This document shows, piece after piece, positions 1 to 9,513 of a stretch of DNA of 64,000 nt. The notes beneath the pieces are model-generated. The model ran no database searches and was not told where the DNA came from. It worked only from the letters and a program-made list of their open reading frames with translations. This DNA comes from Pseudomonas sp. MUP55 (GTDB lineage Bacteria > Pseudomonadota > Gammaproteobacteria > Pseudomonadales > Pseudomonadaceae), in the NCBI RefSeq assembly GCF_034043515.1, contig NZ_CP138214.1, positions 5,215,501-5,279,500 of the forward strand, read 5' to 3'. The position numbers and the translations under genes were made by a program. Each line of letters opens with the position of its first letter. The stretch's first letter is position 1.

Positions 1-513
1 GACCCGCGCTTGAGCCGCGTGAATGCCGAGATCCGCCTGCGTATGGTCACCGCCCTGGCGCTGGCGGCAGGCCCGGCCGGCATGGTCGGCGGCCAGGCGA
101 TCGACATGGGTTCGGTCAGCCTCAAGCTGGACCAGAAAGCTCTGGAGCACATGCATCGCCACAAGACCGGCGCGCTGATCGAGGCCGCCGTGCACCTCGG
201 CGCCCTGGCCAGCGGTCGGGCCGAGGCCGCGCAATTGGCGGCGCTGCAGACTTATTCGCAGGCTATCGGCCTGGCGTTTCAGGTGCAGGACGACATTCTA
301 GACGTGGAAAGTGACACCGCGACCCTCGGCAAACGCCAGGGCGCCGATATCGCCCGGGACAAACCGACCTATCCTGCGCTGCTCGGGCTGGAAGCTGCCA
401 AGGCGTATGCCCTGGAGCTGCGCGATCAGGCCCTGGACGCCCTGCGACCTTTCGACGCGGCGGCCGAGCCGTTGCGTGACCTGGCGCGGTATATCGTCGA
501 ACGTCGGCACTGA
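1..513 (+). CDS. ispA: Farnesyl diphosphate synthase, 3' part (partial)
   Basis: The gene enters from the left edge; 170 residues are visible, open from base 1 and ending at TGA 511-513. Polyprenyl synthases of this family condense IPP with DMAPP/GPP to give farnesyl diphosphate. The visible part holds the second aspartate-rich motif (DDILD, within QVQDDILDVESD, bases about 286-320), which binds the Mg-diphosphate of the allylic substrate. The first DDxxD motif lies outside the window. dxs follows 110 bases downstream on the same strand; the ispA-dxs pairing is common in gammaproteobacteria and joins early and late steps of the MEP/isoprenoid pathway. Identity is clear; the true start cannot be seen. 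Confidence 0.95.
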   Translation, partial: DPRLSRVNAEIRLRMVTALALAAGPAGMVGGQAIDMGSVSLKLDQKALEHMHRHKTGALIEAAVHLGALASGRAEAAQLAALQTYSQAIGLAFQVQDDILDVESDTATLGKRQGADIARDKPTYPALLGLEAAKAYALELRDQALDALRPFDAAAEPLRDLARYIVERRH

Positions 514-623
514 TGCCTGCGGCGATCAGCGCCGCATATCGACCAAGTTCGCCCCCCTGCGTGGGCAGTTTGCGATGCTTGAGGTAAACTGCCGCCTCTT
601 CTATACCTATAACGATTCGCCTG

Positions 624-2522
624 ATGCCCACGACGTTCCAAGAGATTCCCCGCAAGCGCCCGTCCACGCCCCTGCTCGACCGTGCTGCCACGCCGGACGG
701 CCTGCGTCGACTGGGTGAAGCCGAGCTGGAAACCCTGGCCGATGAACTGCGCCTGGAATTGCTCTACACGGTCGGCCAGACCGGTGGGCATTTCGGTGCC
801 GGGCTGGGCGTGATCGAGCTGACCATCGCCCTGCACTACGTATTCGACACCCCGGACGACCGGCTGGTGTGGGACGTGGGCCATCAGGCGTATCCGCATA
901 AAATCCTCACTGGCCGTCGCGAACGCATGGCCAGCCTGCGCCAGAAGGACGGCATCGCCGCCTTCCCGCGTCGCTCCGAAAGCGAGTACGACACCTTTGG
1001 CGTCGGCCACTCCAGCACCTCGATCAGCGCAGCGCTGGGCATGGCGATTGCCGCCCGCCTGCAAAACAGTGATCGCAAGGCGATTGCGGTGATCGGCGAT
1101 GGCGCGCTGACCGCGGGCATGGCCTTCGAAGCCTTGAACCATGCGCCGGAAGTGGACGCCAACATGTTGGTGATCCTCAACGACAACGACATGTCGATTT
1201 CGCGAAACGTCGGCGGCCTGTCCAACTACCTGGCGAAGATCCTCTCCAGCCGCACCTACGCCAGCATGCGCGAAGGCAGCAAGAAAGTGCTGTCGCGTCT
1301 GCCCGGCGCGTGGGAAATCGCCCGTCGTACCGAAGAATATGCCAAGGGCATGCTGGTACCCGGCACGCTGTTCGAAGAGCTGGGCTGGAACTATATCGGC
1401 CCCATCGACGGCCATGACCTGCCGACCCTGATCGCCACGCTGCGCAATATGCGTGACCTCAAAGGCCCGCAGTTCCTGCATATCGTCACCAAAAAGGGCA
1501 AAGGCTTCGCGCCGGCGGAAGTCGACCCCATCGGCTACCACGCGATCACCAAGCTGGAACCACTGGACGCTCCAGCCGCCGCGCCGAAAAAGCCCAGCGG
1601 GCCGAAGTATTCCGGGGTGTTTGGCGAATGGCTGTGCGACATGGCCGCCGCCGACCCGCGCCTGGTGGGGGTGACTCCTGCAATGAAGGAAGGCTCCGAC
1701 CTGGTGGCCTTCAGCGAGCGTTTCCCGCTGCGTTACTTCGATGTAGCGATTGCCGAACAGCACGCAGTGACTTTCGCCGCCGGCATGGCCTGCGAAGGCG
1801 CCAAGCCGGTGGTCGCGATTTATTCGACCTTTTTGCAACGCGGTTATGACCAGTTGGTGCATGACGTGGCGGTGCAGAACCTTGACGTTCTGTTCGCCAT
1901 CGACCGCGCCGGCCTGGTGGGCGAAGACGGCCCGACCCACGCCGGCAGTTTCGACCTGTCCTACCTGCGCTGCATCCCCGGCATGCTGGTGATGACGCCC
2001 AGCGACGAGAACGAACTGCGCAAGATGCTCAGCACCGGCCACTTGTACAACGGCCCGGCGGCGGTGCGCTATCCGCGTGGTACCGGCCCGAATGCGGTCA
2101 TCGAGAAAGACCTGGAGCCTATCGAGATCGGCAAGGGCATTGTGCGGCGCCAAGGCAGCAAGACGGCCTTCCTGGTGTTCGGCGTGCAACTGGCCGAAGC
2201 GCTCAAGGTAGCCGAGAAGATCGACGCCACCGTGGTCGACATGCGCTTCGTCAAACCACTGGATGAAGCCTTGGTGCGCGAGATTGCTGCCAGCCATGAG
2301 CTGCTGGTGACGGTCGAAGAAAACGCCATCATGGGCGGCGCCGGTGCGGCGGTCAGCGAGTTCCTGGCACGGGAGAATATCCTCAAGTCGGTGCTGCACC
2401 TGGGCTTGCCGGATGTGTACGTCGAACACGCCAAGCCGGCGCAGATGCTCGCCGAATGCGGGCTGGATGAAAGCGGCATCGAAGCCTCGGTGCGCCAGCG
2501 CATGGCGCTGCTCGGCCTGTAG
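624..2522 (+). CDS. dxs: 1-deoxy-D-xylulose-5-phosphate synthase
   Basis: A 632-residue, full-length thiamine-diphosphate enzyme that condenses pyruvate and glyceraldehyde-3-phosphate into DXP, the entry to the MEP pathway and a precursor for thiamine and pyridoxal. Visible signatures are the transketolase-like N-domain (VGHSSTSIS near residue 130), the ThDP motif starting GDGALTAGM and ending NDNDMS (about residues 157-192), the pyrimidine domain with [11 protein letters not shown] (near 378) and a C-terminal transketolase domain. ATG 624 gives the usual N-terminus. It lies downstream of ispA. A REPIN follows its stop by 12 bases and may protect or terminate the transcript. Confidence 0.98.
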   Translation: MPTTFQEIPRKRPSTPLLDRAATPDGLRRLGEAELETLADELRLELLYTVGQTGGHFGAGLGVIELTIALHYVFDTPDDRLVWDVGHQAYPHKILTGRRERMASLRQKDGIAAFPRRSESEYDTFGVGHSSTSISAALGMAIAARLQNSDRKAIAVIGDGALTAGMAFEALNHAPEVDANMLVILNDNDMSISRNVGGLSNYLAKILSSRTYASMREGSKKVLSRLPGAWEIARRTEEYAKGMLVPGTLFEELGWNYIGPIDGHDLPTLIATLRNMRDLKGPQFLHIVTKKGKGFAPAEVDPIGYHAITKLEPLDAPAAAPKKPSGPKYSGVFGEWLCDMAAADPRLVGVTPAMKEGSDLVAFSERFPLRYFDVAIAEQHAVTFAAGMACEGAKPVVAIYSTFLQRGYDQLVHDVAVQNLDVLFAIDRAGLVGEDGPTHAGSFDLSYLRCIPGMLVMTPSDENELRKMLSTGHLYNGPAAVRYPRGTGPNAVIEKDLEPIEIGKGIVRRQGSKTAFLVFGVQLAEALKVAEKIDATVVDMRFVKPLDEALVREIAASHELLVTVEENAIMGGAGAAVSEFLARENILKSVLHLGLPDVYVEHAKPAQMLAECGLDESGIEASVRQRMALLGL

Positions 2523-2533
2523 CAACCCGCTCT

Positions 2534-2629
2534 AAATGTGGGAGGGGGCTTGCCCCCGATAGCGGCGCTTCAGTCACCTACGATGCTGACTGACAGCGCG
2601 CCATCGGGGGCAAGCCCCCTCCCACATTT
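2534..2629. repeat. REPIN (two inverted REP copies, GTGGGAGGGGGC type)
   Basis: Two copies of a 27-base REP in inverted orientation (2534-2560 and 2603-2629) enclose about 42 bases. Each copy has the core GGGGGCTTGCCCCCGAT, itself a small palindrome. The same unit recurs at about 4.6, 19.0, 19.9, 20.1 and 25.5 kb. It sits between dxs and btuB, only 34 bases ahead of the btuB start. Confidence 0.93.
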
Positions 2630-2663
2630 GATTGGTGTCATCTTCAAATACCATGGGTAACCC

Positions 2664-4556
2664 ATGAAACATCTTCGTCTCGCCCTGCCCTTGCTGCTTC
2701 TGCCAGCCTCCGACCTGCTCGCCGACACCCGCGACCAGGCCCTGAAACTCTCCGACGTGGTCATCAGCGCCAACCGCCAGGTGCAGGCGCGCAACGACAG
2801 CAGCGCCGCCAACACCGTGTTCACCCGCGCCGATATCGACCGCCTGCAACCTTCCAGCCTGACCGACCTGCTCAGCCGTGTGCCCGGCGTGCAAGTCGCG
2901 CCCACCGGTGGCCGTGGCAGTTTACCGGGCATCTACATTCGCGGCACCAAATCCGCGCAAAGCCTGGTGCTGGTGGATGGCCAGCGCATTGCCAACACCA
3001 CGTCCGGCGACAGCGGCCTGCAGTACCTGAACGTTGATCAGATCGAGCGCATGGAAGTGCTGCGCGGTTCACGTTCGGTGATCTACGGCAGCGATGCGAT
3101 TGGCGGGGTGATCCAGGTGTTCACCCGGCGCAACGCCGAGCAAGGCCTGCAACCGCGCTTGAAGCTGGGCGTTGGCAGCAACCAGACCTGGGAGCGCAGC
3201 CTCGGCCTGTCGGGGGGCGATGAACAGACGCGCTTCAACCTGGGCGCAAGCCTGGATGAAACCGCCGGCATCAACTCGACGCATCAGTCGTTTCCCAGCG
3301 ACGGCGACCACGATGCCTACCGCAACCGGTCCCTGAGCCTGAACCTCAGCCATTCGTTCAGCGATGACCTGGAAGTGGGCTTCAACCTGCTGGATAACCG
3401 CGGCAAGTCGGAGTACGACAACAGCTTCGGGCGCTTCGACTTGGCTACCGGACAAAGCGTCGGCCAGAAACCCTACACCGACTATACCGTCAGCAGTGCC
3501 AGCGGTTATGTGGACGCCAAGCTCAGCGAAAGCTGGCAGTCACGCCTGGAACTGGGCCACAGCGAAAACCGCGACACCAAGCGCGACACCCTCAGCGATG
3601 AGTTCAGCGTGTTCAACACTTACCGCGACTCGGTCAACTGGCAGAACGACCTGACGCTCAATGAGCGCAACAGCCTGATCGTCGGCGGCGACTGGTACGA
3701 AGACCGCTTCCACGGCTCTACCACCTTTACCGAAGACAGCCGCTGGAACCGCGCCGCCTTTGTGCAACACCGCTTCCAGGGGGAGGGGTTTTCCACCGAA
3801 CTGGGCCTGCGCCGCGACCAGAACCAGCAGTTCGGCGGCCAGAACAGCTGGAGTGGCACGCTGACGCTGCCGATCAATCCTGACAATGAGGTGTTGCTCA
3901 GCTACAGCGAAGGCTTCCGTGCGCCCACCTTCAACGACCTCTACTACCCCGATACGCAGTACAGCAACCCCAACCTGCAGCCCGAGACGTCAAAGAGCTA
4001 CGAGCTGCAATGGCGCAGCCAACTCACCGGCAGCACCCGCGTGGAAGCCTCGCTGTACCGCACCGACCTGAGCGATGCGATCATCCTCGACGGCGGCAAA
4101 CCGCAGAACGTGGCCTCGGCACGCATCAACGGCTTTGAAGCGGCGCTCAAGCAGGACCTGTTTGGCTGGCAGGGCAACCTGGGCGTGTCGCTGATCGACC
4201 CGCGTGATCGCGACAACGGCCATACCCTGGCGCGTCGCGCACGGCGTACGCTGAATCTGGATCTGGACCGGCAGTTCGATAAGCTCGGCGTGGGCGCCAG
4301 CTGGCAGGCGATCAGCAGCAGCTACGATGATGAGGCCAACCTTAATCGCCTGGGCGGTTATGCATTGCTGGGCCTGCGCAGCAGTTGGGCGCTGAACCCT
4401 GCGGTGCTGCTGTCGTTGAAGGTCGACAACCTGTTGGACAAGGCCTACTCACGGGCGCGCTACAGCTATGACGATCCGGCGTTTCTGAACAATCAGGACT
4501 ACCGGGAAGAGGGTCGAGTGTGGATGTTCGGGGTGACGTGGACGCCGAAGATGTAA
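2664..4556 (+). CDS. btuB: TonB-dependent vitamin B12 receptor
   Basis: A 630-residue outer-membrane barrel receptor. It begins with a signal peptide (basic MKH, leucine-rich core, ending near residue 20), then a TonB-box-like stretch (LKLSDVVISAN, about 29-38). A plug domain follows with the motifs LTDLLSRVPGV, IYIRGT, LVLVDGQRI and the typical MEVLRGSRSVIYGSDAIGG (about 132-150). The remainder is alternating beta-barrel sequence. The plug resembles BtuB more than siderophore receptors, and the convergent neighbour is a BtuF-like cobalamin binder, which supports B12 uptake. Unusually, it ends in Lys-Met rather than the common terminal Phe. No cobalamin riboswitch is visible in the short, REPIN-filled upstream gap. 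Confidence 0.88.
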   Translation: MKHLRLALPLLLLPASDLLADTRDQALKLSDVVISANRQVQARNDSSAANTVFTRADIDRLQPSSLTDLLSRVPGVQVAPTGGRGSLPGIYIRGTKSAQSLVLVDGQRIANTTSGDSGLQYLNVDQIERMEVLRGSRSVIYGSDAIGGVIQVFTRRNAEQGLQPRLKLGVGSNQTWERSLGLSGGDEQTRFNLGASLDETAGINSTHQSFPSDGDHDAYRNRSLSLNLSHSFSDDLEVGFNLLDNRGKSEYDNSFGRFDLATGQSVGQKPYTDYTVSSASGYVDAKLSESWQSRLELGHSENRDTKRDTLSDEFSVFNTYRDSVNWQNDLTLNERNSLIVGGDWYEDRFHGSTTFTEDSRWNRAAFVQHRFQGEGFSTELGLRRDQNQQFGGQNSWSGTLTLPINPDNEVLLSYSEGFRAPTFNDLYYPDTQYSNPNLQPETSKSYELQWRSQLTGSTRVEASLYRTDLSDAIILDGGKPQNVASARINGFEAALKQDLFGWQGNLGVSLIDPRDRDNGHTLARRARRTLNLDLDRQFDKLGVGASWQAISSSYDDEANLNRLGGYALLGLRSSWALNPAVLLSLKVDNLLDKAYSRARYSYDDPAFLNNQDYREEGRVWMFGVTWTPKM

Positions 4557-4565
4557 GGCGCCTCT

Positions 4566-4637
4566 TCGCGGGCAAGCCCACTCCCACCTATTTATTTGTG
4601 AATACATTCAAACTGTGGGAGGGGGCTTGCCCCCGAT
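4566..4637. repeat. REP pair between convergent btuB and btuF, one arm degenerate
   Basis: 4615-4637 is a good copy of the GGGGGCTTGCCCCCGAT REP. A diverged opposite-facing copy (CGCGGGCAAGCCCACTCCCACC) lies at 4567-4588. The pair fills the gap between the convergent btuB and btuF ends and may work as a bidirectional mRNA end. Confidence 0.8.
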
Positions 4638-4644
4638 GGCGGCC

Positions 4645-5430
4645 TCAAAGGCTCGGCGCAACCACCTGACACAACCGCGTCAACGCTTCCAGCATCTGCC
4701 CACTGGGCCGTTCCAGCCCCTTGTCCGGCACCACGCGCACCCGCCCCGCCATGCCAGGCCAAACCTTCCACGCCTCCAGCTGAGCCTGATCACCCACCAG
4801 GATCAGCTCCGGATCACGCTGCAACACTGATTCGATATTGACCTGCGGCGCCGGCAGCGTGAGGTCGTCGAACACATTGCGCGCCCCGCATACCTTCAAC
4901 GCATCACTGATGATCTGCCCACCGCCCACGGTGTACAGCGGCGGGTTCCATACCTGGTAAAACACCCGCACCGGCTCGGCGCGCTGATAGCGATGGCGCA
5001 GTTGGGCGAGGCGTTGGCGTAGTTTTTCGGCCAAGGCTCGGCCGGCCTCTCCACGCCCCAATTGCTCGGCAATGGCTTGGACCTGACGGGTCAGTTGATC
5101 AAGACTATGGGGTTCGGCGACGTACACCGGGATGTTCAGGCGCAGCAGCTGTTCGCGCTGAGCCGCGCCGACGCTGCCGGGCCAGAGCAGGATCAGATCG
5201 GGCTTGAGGCTGAGCAGGCGTTCGATGTCCAACTGGCCGTAGCGCCCGACCGATGGCACATCCGCCAGCGCCGCCGGACGCTCGCCGCCATCGAGCACGC
5301 CGACCAATAAGTCGGTGGCACCCAGTTCCGCCACGATTTCAGAAAGCGATGGCGCCAGGCTCACCACGCGTTCAACCGCCAGAACCTGAGCGCTGAACAC
5401 CAGCAGCAGCGCCAGCCAGTAGCGCTTCAT
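4645..5430 (-). CDS. btuF: Periplasmic cobalamin-binding protein (BtuF-like)
   Basis: A 261-residue helical-backbone solute-binding protein (TroA/FhuD fold). The first 18 residues are a signal peptide ending AQVLA. Family motifs follow: RVVSLAPSLSEIVAELGA (about 21-38), VPSVGRYGQLDIERLLSLKPDLIL (about 58-82) and a C-lobe with the nucleotide-independent ligand-binding halves. It would hand B12 from BtuB to an inner-membrane importer that is not in this window. It is the last gene of a minus-strand run, with a start overlapping the preceding membrane-protein gene by 4 bases. Assignment to cobalamin rather than haem or a siderophore rests on family resemblance and on btuB next door. Confidence 0.85.
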   Translation of the reverse strand: MKRYWLALLLVFSAQVLAVERVVSLAPSLSEIVAELGATDLLVGVLDGGERPAALADVPSVGRYGQLDIERLLSLKPDLILLWPGSVGAAQREQLLRLNIPVYVAEPHSLDQLTRQVQAIAEQLGRGEAGRALAEKLRQRLAQLRHRYQRAEPVRVFYQVWNPPLYTVGGGQIISDALKVCGARNVFDDLTLPAPQVNIESVLQRDPELILVGDQAQLEAWKVWPGMAGRVRVVPDKGLERPSGQMLEALTRLCQVVAPSL

Positions 5431-5846
5431 CCCAACTGGCGCGGAATGCGATAGAGGTAAAACAGCACCAGCGTCGACAGCGCCAGCAGGAACAGCGGCA
5501 CCGCTTCCAGCCCGACGAACACCGCCAGCGCGCCGATCCAGGCCGGTAACGCTGCCACCAGCAAGGCCGTGCGCCGGCGCGCCGCAAGGGCGATCCAGGC
5601 GGCGGGTTCTTCGGGGGTGTCTAGGGCTTTGGAAGTGGCGATCAGCGCGTGTTTATAGGCATGAAAATAACGCAGGCTGAGAAACATCGAGGCCACGCCG
5701 GCGATAAAGAACGGCATGGCCAGCACGGGAAGCAGGGATTCGGCGCGGCCAAATACCAGGTTGATCACGAACAACGGCAGCAATGCCAGGGCCAGGTACT
5801 GCCACCAGTTGAAGGACAGTCGCCGTTTCACCTGGCCGCGGGTCAC
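5427..5846 (-). CDS. Small inner-membrane protein of unknown function
   Basis: 139 residues with four likely membrane helices (about residues 15-33, 36-56, 93-108 and 112-130) joined by a short basic, alanine-rich loop. I do not recognise the family; similar short proteins in Pseudomonas are sometimes loosely labelled MFS, but this is far too short for that fold. It overlaps ribA upstream and btuF downstream by 4 bases each (ATGA-type junctions), so ribA, this gene and btuF look translationally coupled. The position suggests an accessory role in cobalamin or flavin handling, but that is only inference from context. Confidence 0.75.
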   Translation of the reverse strand: MTRGQVKRRLSFNWWQYLALALLPLFVINLVFGRAESLLPVLAMPFFIAGVASMFLSLRYFHAYKHALIATSKALDTPEEPAAWIALAARRRTALLVAALPAWIGALAVFVGLEAVPLFLLALSTLVLFYLYRIPRQLG

Positions 5847-6460
5847 GCGCGGTCGACCTCGCCCTGATGCTCGTTGCCCATCATGTGGTCGAGCTTGCTC
5901 GCCTTGGTGGCCAGGTACAGCTTGTTGTGCGGGTTATGCCCGGTGTGCAGCGGTACGCGCTCGGCCACGGTGATGCCCATTTCGGTCAAGGCTTTGACCT
6001 TGCGCGGGTTGTTGGTCATCAGGCGCAGGGATTTCACGCCCAGGTGCTCCAGCATCGGCAGGCAGATCGCGTAGTCGCGCTGGTCGGCGGCGAAGCCCAG
6101 GCGCTCGTTGGCTTCCACGGTGTCGGCGCCGCCATCTTGCAACTCATAGGCGCGGATCTTGTTCAGCAGGCCAATGCCACGGCCTTCCTGACGCAAGTAC
6201 AGCAGCACGCCACGGCCTTCACGGGCGATGGCCTGCAACGCGGCTTCCAGTTGCGAGCCGCAGTCACAGCGCTGACTGAACAGCGCGTCGCCGGTCAGGC
6301 ATTCGGAATGCACGCGGCCCAACACCGGCGCACCATCAGCGATGTCGCCCAGGCTGAGCACAACGTGCTCGCGCCCGGTGGCTTCTTCGAGAAAGCCATG
6401 CATGGTGAATGTAGCGAAGGGGGTAGGCAGCTTGGAAGCGGCGACGAAAACGACGGGCAC
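5843..6460 (-). CDS. ribA: GTP cyclohydrolase II
   Basis: A 205-residue stand-alone GTP cyclohydrolase II, which opens GTP to the 2,5-diamino pyrimidine that starts riboflavin synthesis. The zinc site is intact: [21 protein letters not shown] carries three cysteines (about residues 54, 65 and 67). [17 protein letters not shown] and LMTNNPRKV are the other family motifs. The start is GTG (6458-6460), behind AGGAG seven bases upstream. This is the catalytically complete copy, in contrast to the degenerate C-terminal domain of the ribBA gene at 9.5 kb. btuF and a small membrane gene are coupled downstream. Confidence 0.96.
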   Translation of the reverse strand: MPVVFVAASKLPTPFATFTMHGFLEEATGREHVVLSLGDIADGAPVLGRVHSECLTGDALFSQRCDCGSQLEAALQAIAREGRGVLLYLRQEGRGIGLLNKIRAYELQDGGADTVEANERLGFAADQRDYAICLPMLEHLGVKSLRLMTNNPRKVKALTEMGITVAERVPLHTGHNPHNKLYLATKASKLDHMMGNEHQGEVDRA

Positions 6461-6593
6461 CGTGTGCTCCTGATTTCAGATTTCACAGAGGCAGGCATTG
6501 TAACAGCCTGTTCCTACACACGCTTAAGCTGAATTATCACTGATAAAGATCAATCGGTTCGATTGGCCTTCGGCCTGGTTCTATGTAGGAGCG

Positions 6594-6684
6594 AGCTTGC
6601 TCGCGAAAAAATGCAAGAACACCGCGTTCATTCGGGCTATCTGCATTAACGTTGACCATTTTCGCGAGCAAGCTCGCTCCTACA
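6594..6684. repeat. REPIN (GTAGGAGCGAGCTTGCTCGCG type)
   Basis: Inverted copies of a second REP family (TGTAGGAGCGAGCTTGCTCG and its complement) flank a loop of about 42 bases. The family differs from the GGGGGCTTGCCCCC type; further copies are at 14.2 and 15.2 kb. It lies between the ribA start and the end of the solute-binding gene. Confidence 0.9.
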
Positions 6685-6690
6685 GTGAAA

Positions 6691-7416
6691 CTAGAACGGA
6701 TACGGTTGTTTCCAGCGTTCGAAAATCGGCTTCAGTTCGCCGTTTTTAACGAGGGCGGTCATTCGCTCATCGTAGACCTTCATCAATGCCCGCCCACGCT
6801 CGTTATCGGCAAAGCCTATATAGAGCGGCAGTTCAGCGATGTGGGTGAGCCTGAACCGGGACGGGTCCTGCGCCTGGCTGAGTACATACCTGGCTTCGGT
6901 AAGGGCCTCGATGTAGAAGTCTGCATGACCGTATTGCAGCATCGACAAAATACCGCTGCGACGCTGGACCTGGTTGAACCGGCGCACGTTCGGCAGGTAT
7001 TTCTCGTATTTATAGCCACGCACCCAGGCCAGGCGGTAATCGCCGAGCGTCGCCAGGCTCGGCACCGGCATGGTTGCCAGCCCGAGGGCATAGATAGGAT
7101 CGGAATCAAAGTGCCAGCGCGGGTACAGCACCTGCTCAGCTTCGTCGCGGTAGGAACCGACCCAGCCATCCACCTCGCCACGCTGAGCCAGGCCGACCGA
7201 GCGGGTATAGGGCGCAATGCGGATTTGCAGGGTGACGCCTGCCGGTTCGAACACCTGGCGCAGCACGTCCCAGGCCAGGCCGCTGCCATCACTGTTGGTG
7301 TAATCGCTCCATTCCTCACTGGCCAGCAGGACCTTGCCGGGCACCGGCACTTCGTCCGCTTGAAGCACGGAGGAAACGGCGCACAGCATGATCAGCAGCC
7401 AGCAACGCACACTCAT
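6691..7416 (-). CDS. Periplasmic solute-binding protein, type 3 family
   Basis: 241 residues from ATG 7414-7416. A start nine codons earlier exists, but AGGA stands upstream of the 7416 start and no ribosome site stands before the earlier one. A signal peptide (MSVRCWLLIMLCAVSSVLQA) precedes an amino-acid-type binding fold, with the entry motif WSDYTNSDGSGLAWDVLRQVFEPAGV and a later block YIEALTEARYVLS typical of SBP_bac_3 proteins. No permease or ATPase is adjacent, so it may be an orphan sensor or binding subunit. It sits 25 bases after thiL, where pgpA is found in P. aeruginosa. The ligand cannot be read from sequence. Confidence 0.82.
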   Translation of the reverse strand: MSVRCWLLIMLCAVSSVLQADEVPVPGKVLLASEEWSDYTNSDGSGLAWDVLRQVFEPAGVTLQIRIAPYTRSVGLAQRGEVDGWVGSYRDEAEQVLYPRWHFDSDPIYALGLATMPVPSLATLGDYRLAWVRGYKYEKYLPNVRRFNQVQRRSGILSMLQYGHADFYIEALTEARYVLSQAQDPSRFRLTHIAELPLYIGFADNERGRALMKVYDERMTALVKNGELKPIFERWKQPYPF

Positions 7417-7467
7417 GGTGGTGGTTCCTACGGGCAATAACATATAAAGGGTAGCGCAGGATGCCGG

Positions 7468-8433
7468 CTAAGGCGCCTCGCGAAAATGCTGATAGCCGTG
7501 CACGGCCGGGGTGACATCCTGACCATCGGCGTCGAGCAGTGTGACGCCTTGCCCCGCTTGCACCCGACCAATCACGTGGATCGGCCAGCCATTGGCCTGC
7601 AACGCTGCCAGTTCGGCCTGCGGTAACGTGAATACCAGCACATAGTCGTCGCCGCCACTCAGCGCGGCCACACGGGCCTGCTCACCGCCGACAAACGCCA
7701 GCAACGCCGCAGACAACGGCAAGGTGTCACGTTCGATCAGCAGGCTGACAGCCGATGCCCTGGCGATATGCCCGCAATCGGCCAATAGCCCGTCGGAGAT
7801 ATCCATGGCCGAGGTCGCCTTGCCGCGCAGGGCCAGGCCCAACGCCAGTTGCGGTTGCGGCGACCAATAGTGGGCGAGCAGCGGTTCGGCGATGGCGGCT
7901 TGCGCGCTGCGCTGGCCCATTACCAGCGGCAGGGCACCGGCGGCATTGCCCAACTCCCCACCGACACACAGCAGGTCCCCTGGCCGCGCACCGCTGCGCG
8001 TCAAGGCAAGCCCGGCCGGCACGCGACCGAACACGGTCATGGTCAGGCTCAGCGGCCCGCGCGTGGTGTCGCCGCCCACCAAGGCCACGCCGCAGCGTTG
8101 CGCCATGGCGTTCAAACCTTGGGCATAGCGTTGCAACCAATCGGCATCGACGGTCGGCGTGGTCAGGGCAAGGGTAAACGCGAGGGGATGGGCGCCCATG
8201 GCGGCCAGGTCGCTCACCGCCACAGCCAGCGAGCGCTGGCCGAGCAGGAACGGGTCACACGGGTCGGCGAAGTGCACGCCGGCCACCAGGGTATCGGTGG
8301 AAACTGCCAGTTGCTCCCCGGTGGGGAGCGCAAGCAAGGCGCAGTCGTCGCCGATCCCCAGGGCAATGCCCTCGCCGCCTTGCGCACAGGGCGCGGCGGC
8401 GAAGTAATTACGGATCAGCTCGAACTCGCCCAT
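7468..8433 (-). CDS. thiL: Thiamine-monophosphate kinase
   Basis: 321 residues, normal length for ThiL, which phosphorylates TMP to the cofactor thiamine diphosphate. Signatures are GEFELI at the N-terminus, GIGDDCALL (about residues 27-35, nucleotide and Mg binding), STDTLVAGVHF, the VGGDTTRGP block and GDDYVLVF near residue 260. It lies 18 bases downstream of nusB in the riboflavin-nusB-thiL run, a standard pseudomonad order. pgpA, the usual next gene, is absent here. Confidence 0.97.
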   Translation of the reverse strand: MGEFELIRNYFAAAPCAQGGEGIALGIGDDCALLALPTGEQLAVSTDTLVAGVHFADPCDPFLLGQRSLAVAVSDLAAMGAHPLAFTLALTTPTVDADWLQRYAQGLNAMAQRCGVALVGGDTTRGPLSLTMTVFGRVPAGLALTRSGARPGDLLCVGGELGNAAGALPLVMGQRSAQAAIAEPLLAHYWSPQPQLALGLALRGKATSAMDISDGLLADCGHIARASAVSLLIERDTLPLSAALLAFVGGEQARVAALSGGDDYVLVFTLPQAELAALQANGWPIHVIGRVQAGQGVTLLDADGQDVTPAVHGYQHFREAP

Positions 8434-8451
8434 CGAGGACTCAAGCGCGGA

Positions 8452-8952
8452 TTAGCGCTTGTGTTCCTTCACTTCGGCTTCACGCAGGCGCGGGGCCAGC
8501 TTGTCGAGCACGCCGTTGACGAACTTGTGGCCGTCGGTCGAACCGTAGACCTTCGCCAGTTCGATACCTTCGTTGATCACCACGCGGTACGGCACGTCGA
8601 CGCGCTTGAGCAGTTCCCAGGTGGACAGGCGCAGAACGGCCAGTTCAACCGGGTCGAGCTCTTCGAGGGTCAGGTCCAGGCATGGCGCCAGCGCGGTGTC
8701 GATCTCGGTCAGGCTGGCCGGAACACCGTGCAGGATGTCGTGGAAGTAGCTCTGGTCGGCAAAGGTGAAATCGTTATCGACGCGAAATTGCGCTTCGATT
8801 TCGTTCAGCGACGTACCGGCCATGTGACGCTGGTACAGCGCCTGGGTCGCCAGTTGGCGGGCCGCACGGCGCTTTTCGCTTTTCGAAGGCTTGCCGGCAT
8901 CGGCCGGGCGCTCGTCGCGTGGGTTGAAACGATCGCTCTCGTCGGAAATCAC
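8452..8952 (-). CDS. nusB: Transcription antitermination factor NusB
   Basis: 166 residues, all-helical RNA-binding protein that with NusE (S10) recognises boxA in rRNA leaders and promotes antitermination. The core motif [16 protein letters not shown] and the C-terminal [19 protein letters not shown] and [12 protein letters not shown] are classic. The start is GTG (8950-8952) overlapping the ribH stop by 4 bases, so the two are translationally coupled. The N-terminus carries about 25 extra charged residues before the conserved core, as in other pseudomonads. Confidence 0.97.
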   Translation of the reverse strand: MISDESDRFNPRDERPADAGKPSKSEKRRAARQLATQALYQRHMAGTSLNEIEAQFRVDNDFTFADQSYFHDILHGVPASLTEIDTALAPCLDLTLEELDPVELAVLRLSTWELLKRVDVPYRVVINEGIELAKVYGSTDGHKFVNGVLDKLAPRLREAEVKEHKR

Positions 8953-9425
8953 TTGGCCTCCAACTGCGACAGCAGGCTGACCATTTCCAGGGCGGACAGG
9001 GCAGCTTCAGCGCCTTTGTTACCGGCCTTGGTGCCGGAACGTTCGATGGCTTGCTCGATGGAATCCACAGTCAGCACGCCGAATGCAACCGGCACGCCGA
9101 ACTCCATGGACACCTGGGCCAGGCCCTTGGTGCATTCGCCAGCCACGTATTCGAAGTGCGGGGTACCGCCACGAATGACCGCGCCCAGGGCGATGATCGC
9201 CGCGTATTCACCCTGCTGGGCAACTTTTTGCGCAACCAGTGGGATTTCGAAGGCGCCAGGGGCACGGATGATGGTGATGTCGCTCTCGCTCACACCGTGG
9301 CGAACCAGGGCGTCAACGGCACCGCTTACCAGGCTCTCAACCACGAAGCTGTTGAAGCGGCCAACCACCAGGGCATAGCGGCCTTTGGGGGCGATGAAGG
9401 TACCTTCGATGGTCTTCAGGGTCAT
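8949..9425 (-). CDS. ribH: 6,7-dimethyl-8-ribityllumazine synthase
   Basis: 158 residues, full length. It joins 5-amino-6-ribitylaminouracil to 3,4-dihydroxybutanone phosphate in the penultimate riboflavin step, usually as a 60-mer shell. Motifs are [13 protein letters not shown] (about residues 20-32), [30 protein letters not shown] with the catalytic His, and [24 protein letters not shown]. It sits between ribBA (89 bases upstream) and nusB (overlapping). Confidence 0.97.
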   Translation of the reverse strand: MTLKTIEGTFIAPKGRYALVVGRFNSFVVESLVSGAVDALVRHGVSESDITIIRAPGAFEIPLVAQKVAQQGEYAAIIALGAVIRGGTPHFEYVAGECTKGLAQVSMEFGVPVAFGVLTVDSIEQAIERSGTKAGNKGAEAALSALEMVSLLSQLEAK

Positions 9426-9513
9426 TCGACAAATCTCTTAAAGAGCCGGGACGCGAAAAGTGCGTCCCTCAGTGATGATTTAACCGCGAACAAGGGGCAA
9501 AAATCGCCAGCCT

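Noticed and set aside
426..2525. 699-codon open frame antisense to dxs
   Set aside because: Product is His/Gln/Arg-rich without family motifs and mirrors dxs codons; a GC-skew shadow.
2523..2663. Cobalamin riboswitch before btuB
   Set aside because: The interval is mostly a REPIN and no B12-box-like core was seen.
9426..9513. FMN riboswitch between ribBA and ribH
   Set aside because: Only a small GGGACGC/GCGTCCC hairpin (9448-9468) is present; none of the FMN-box blocks.
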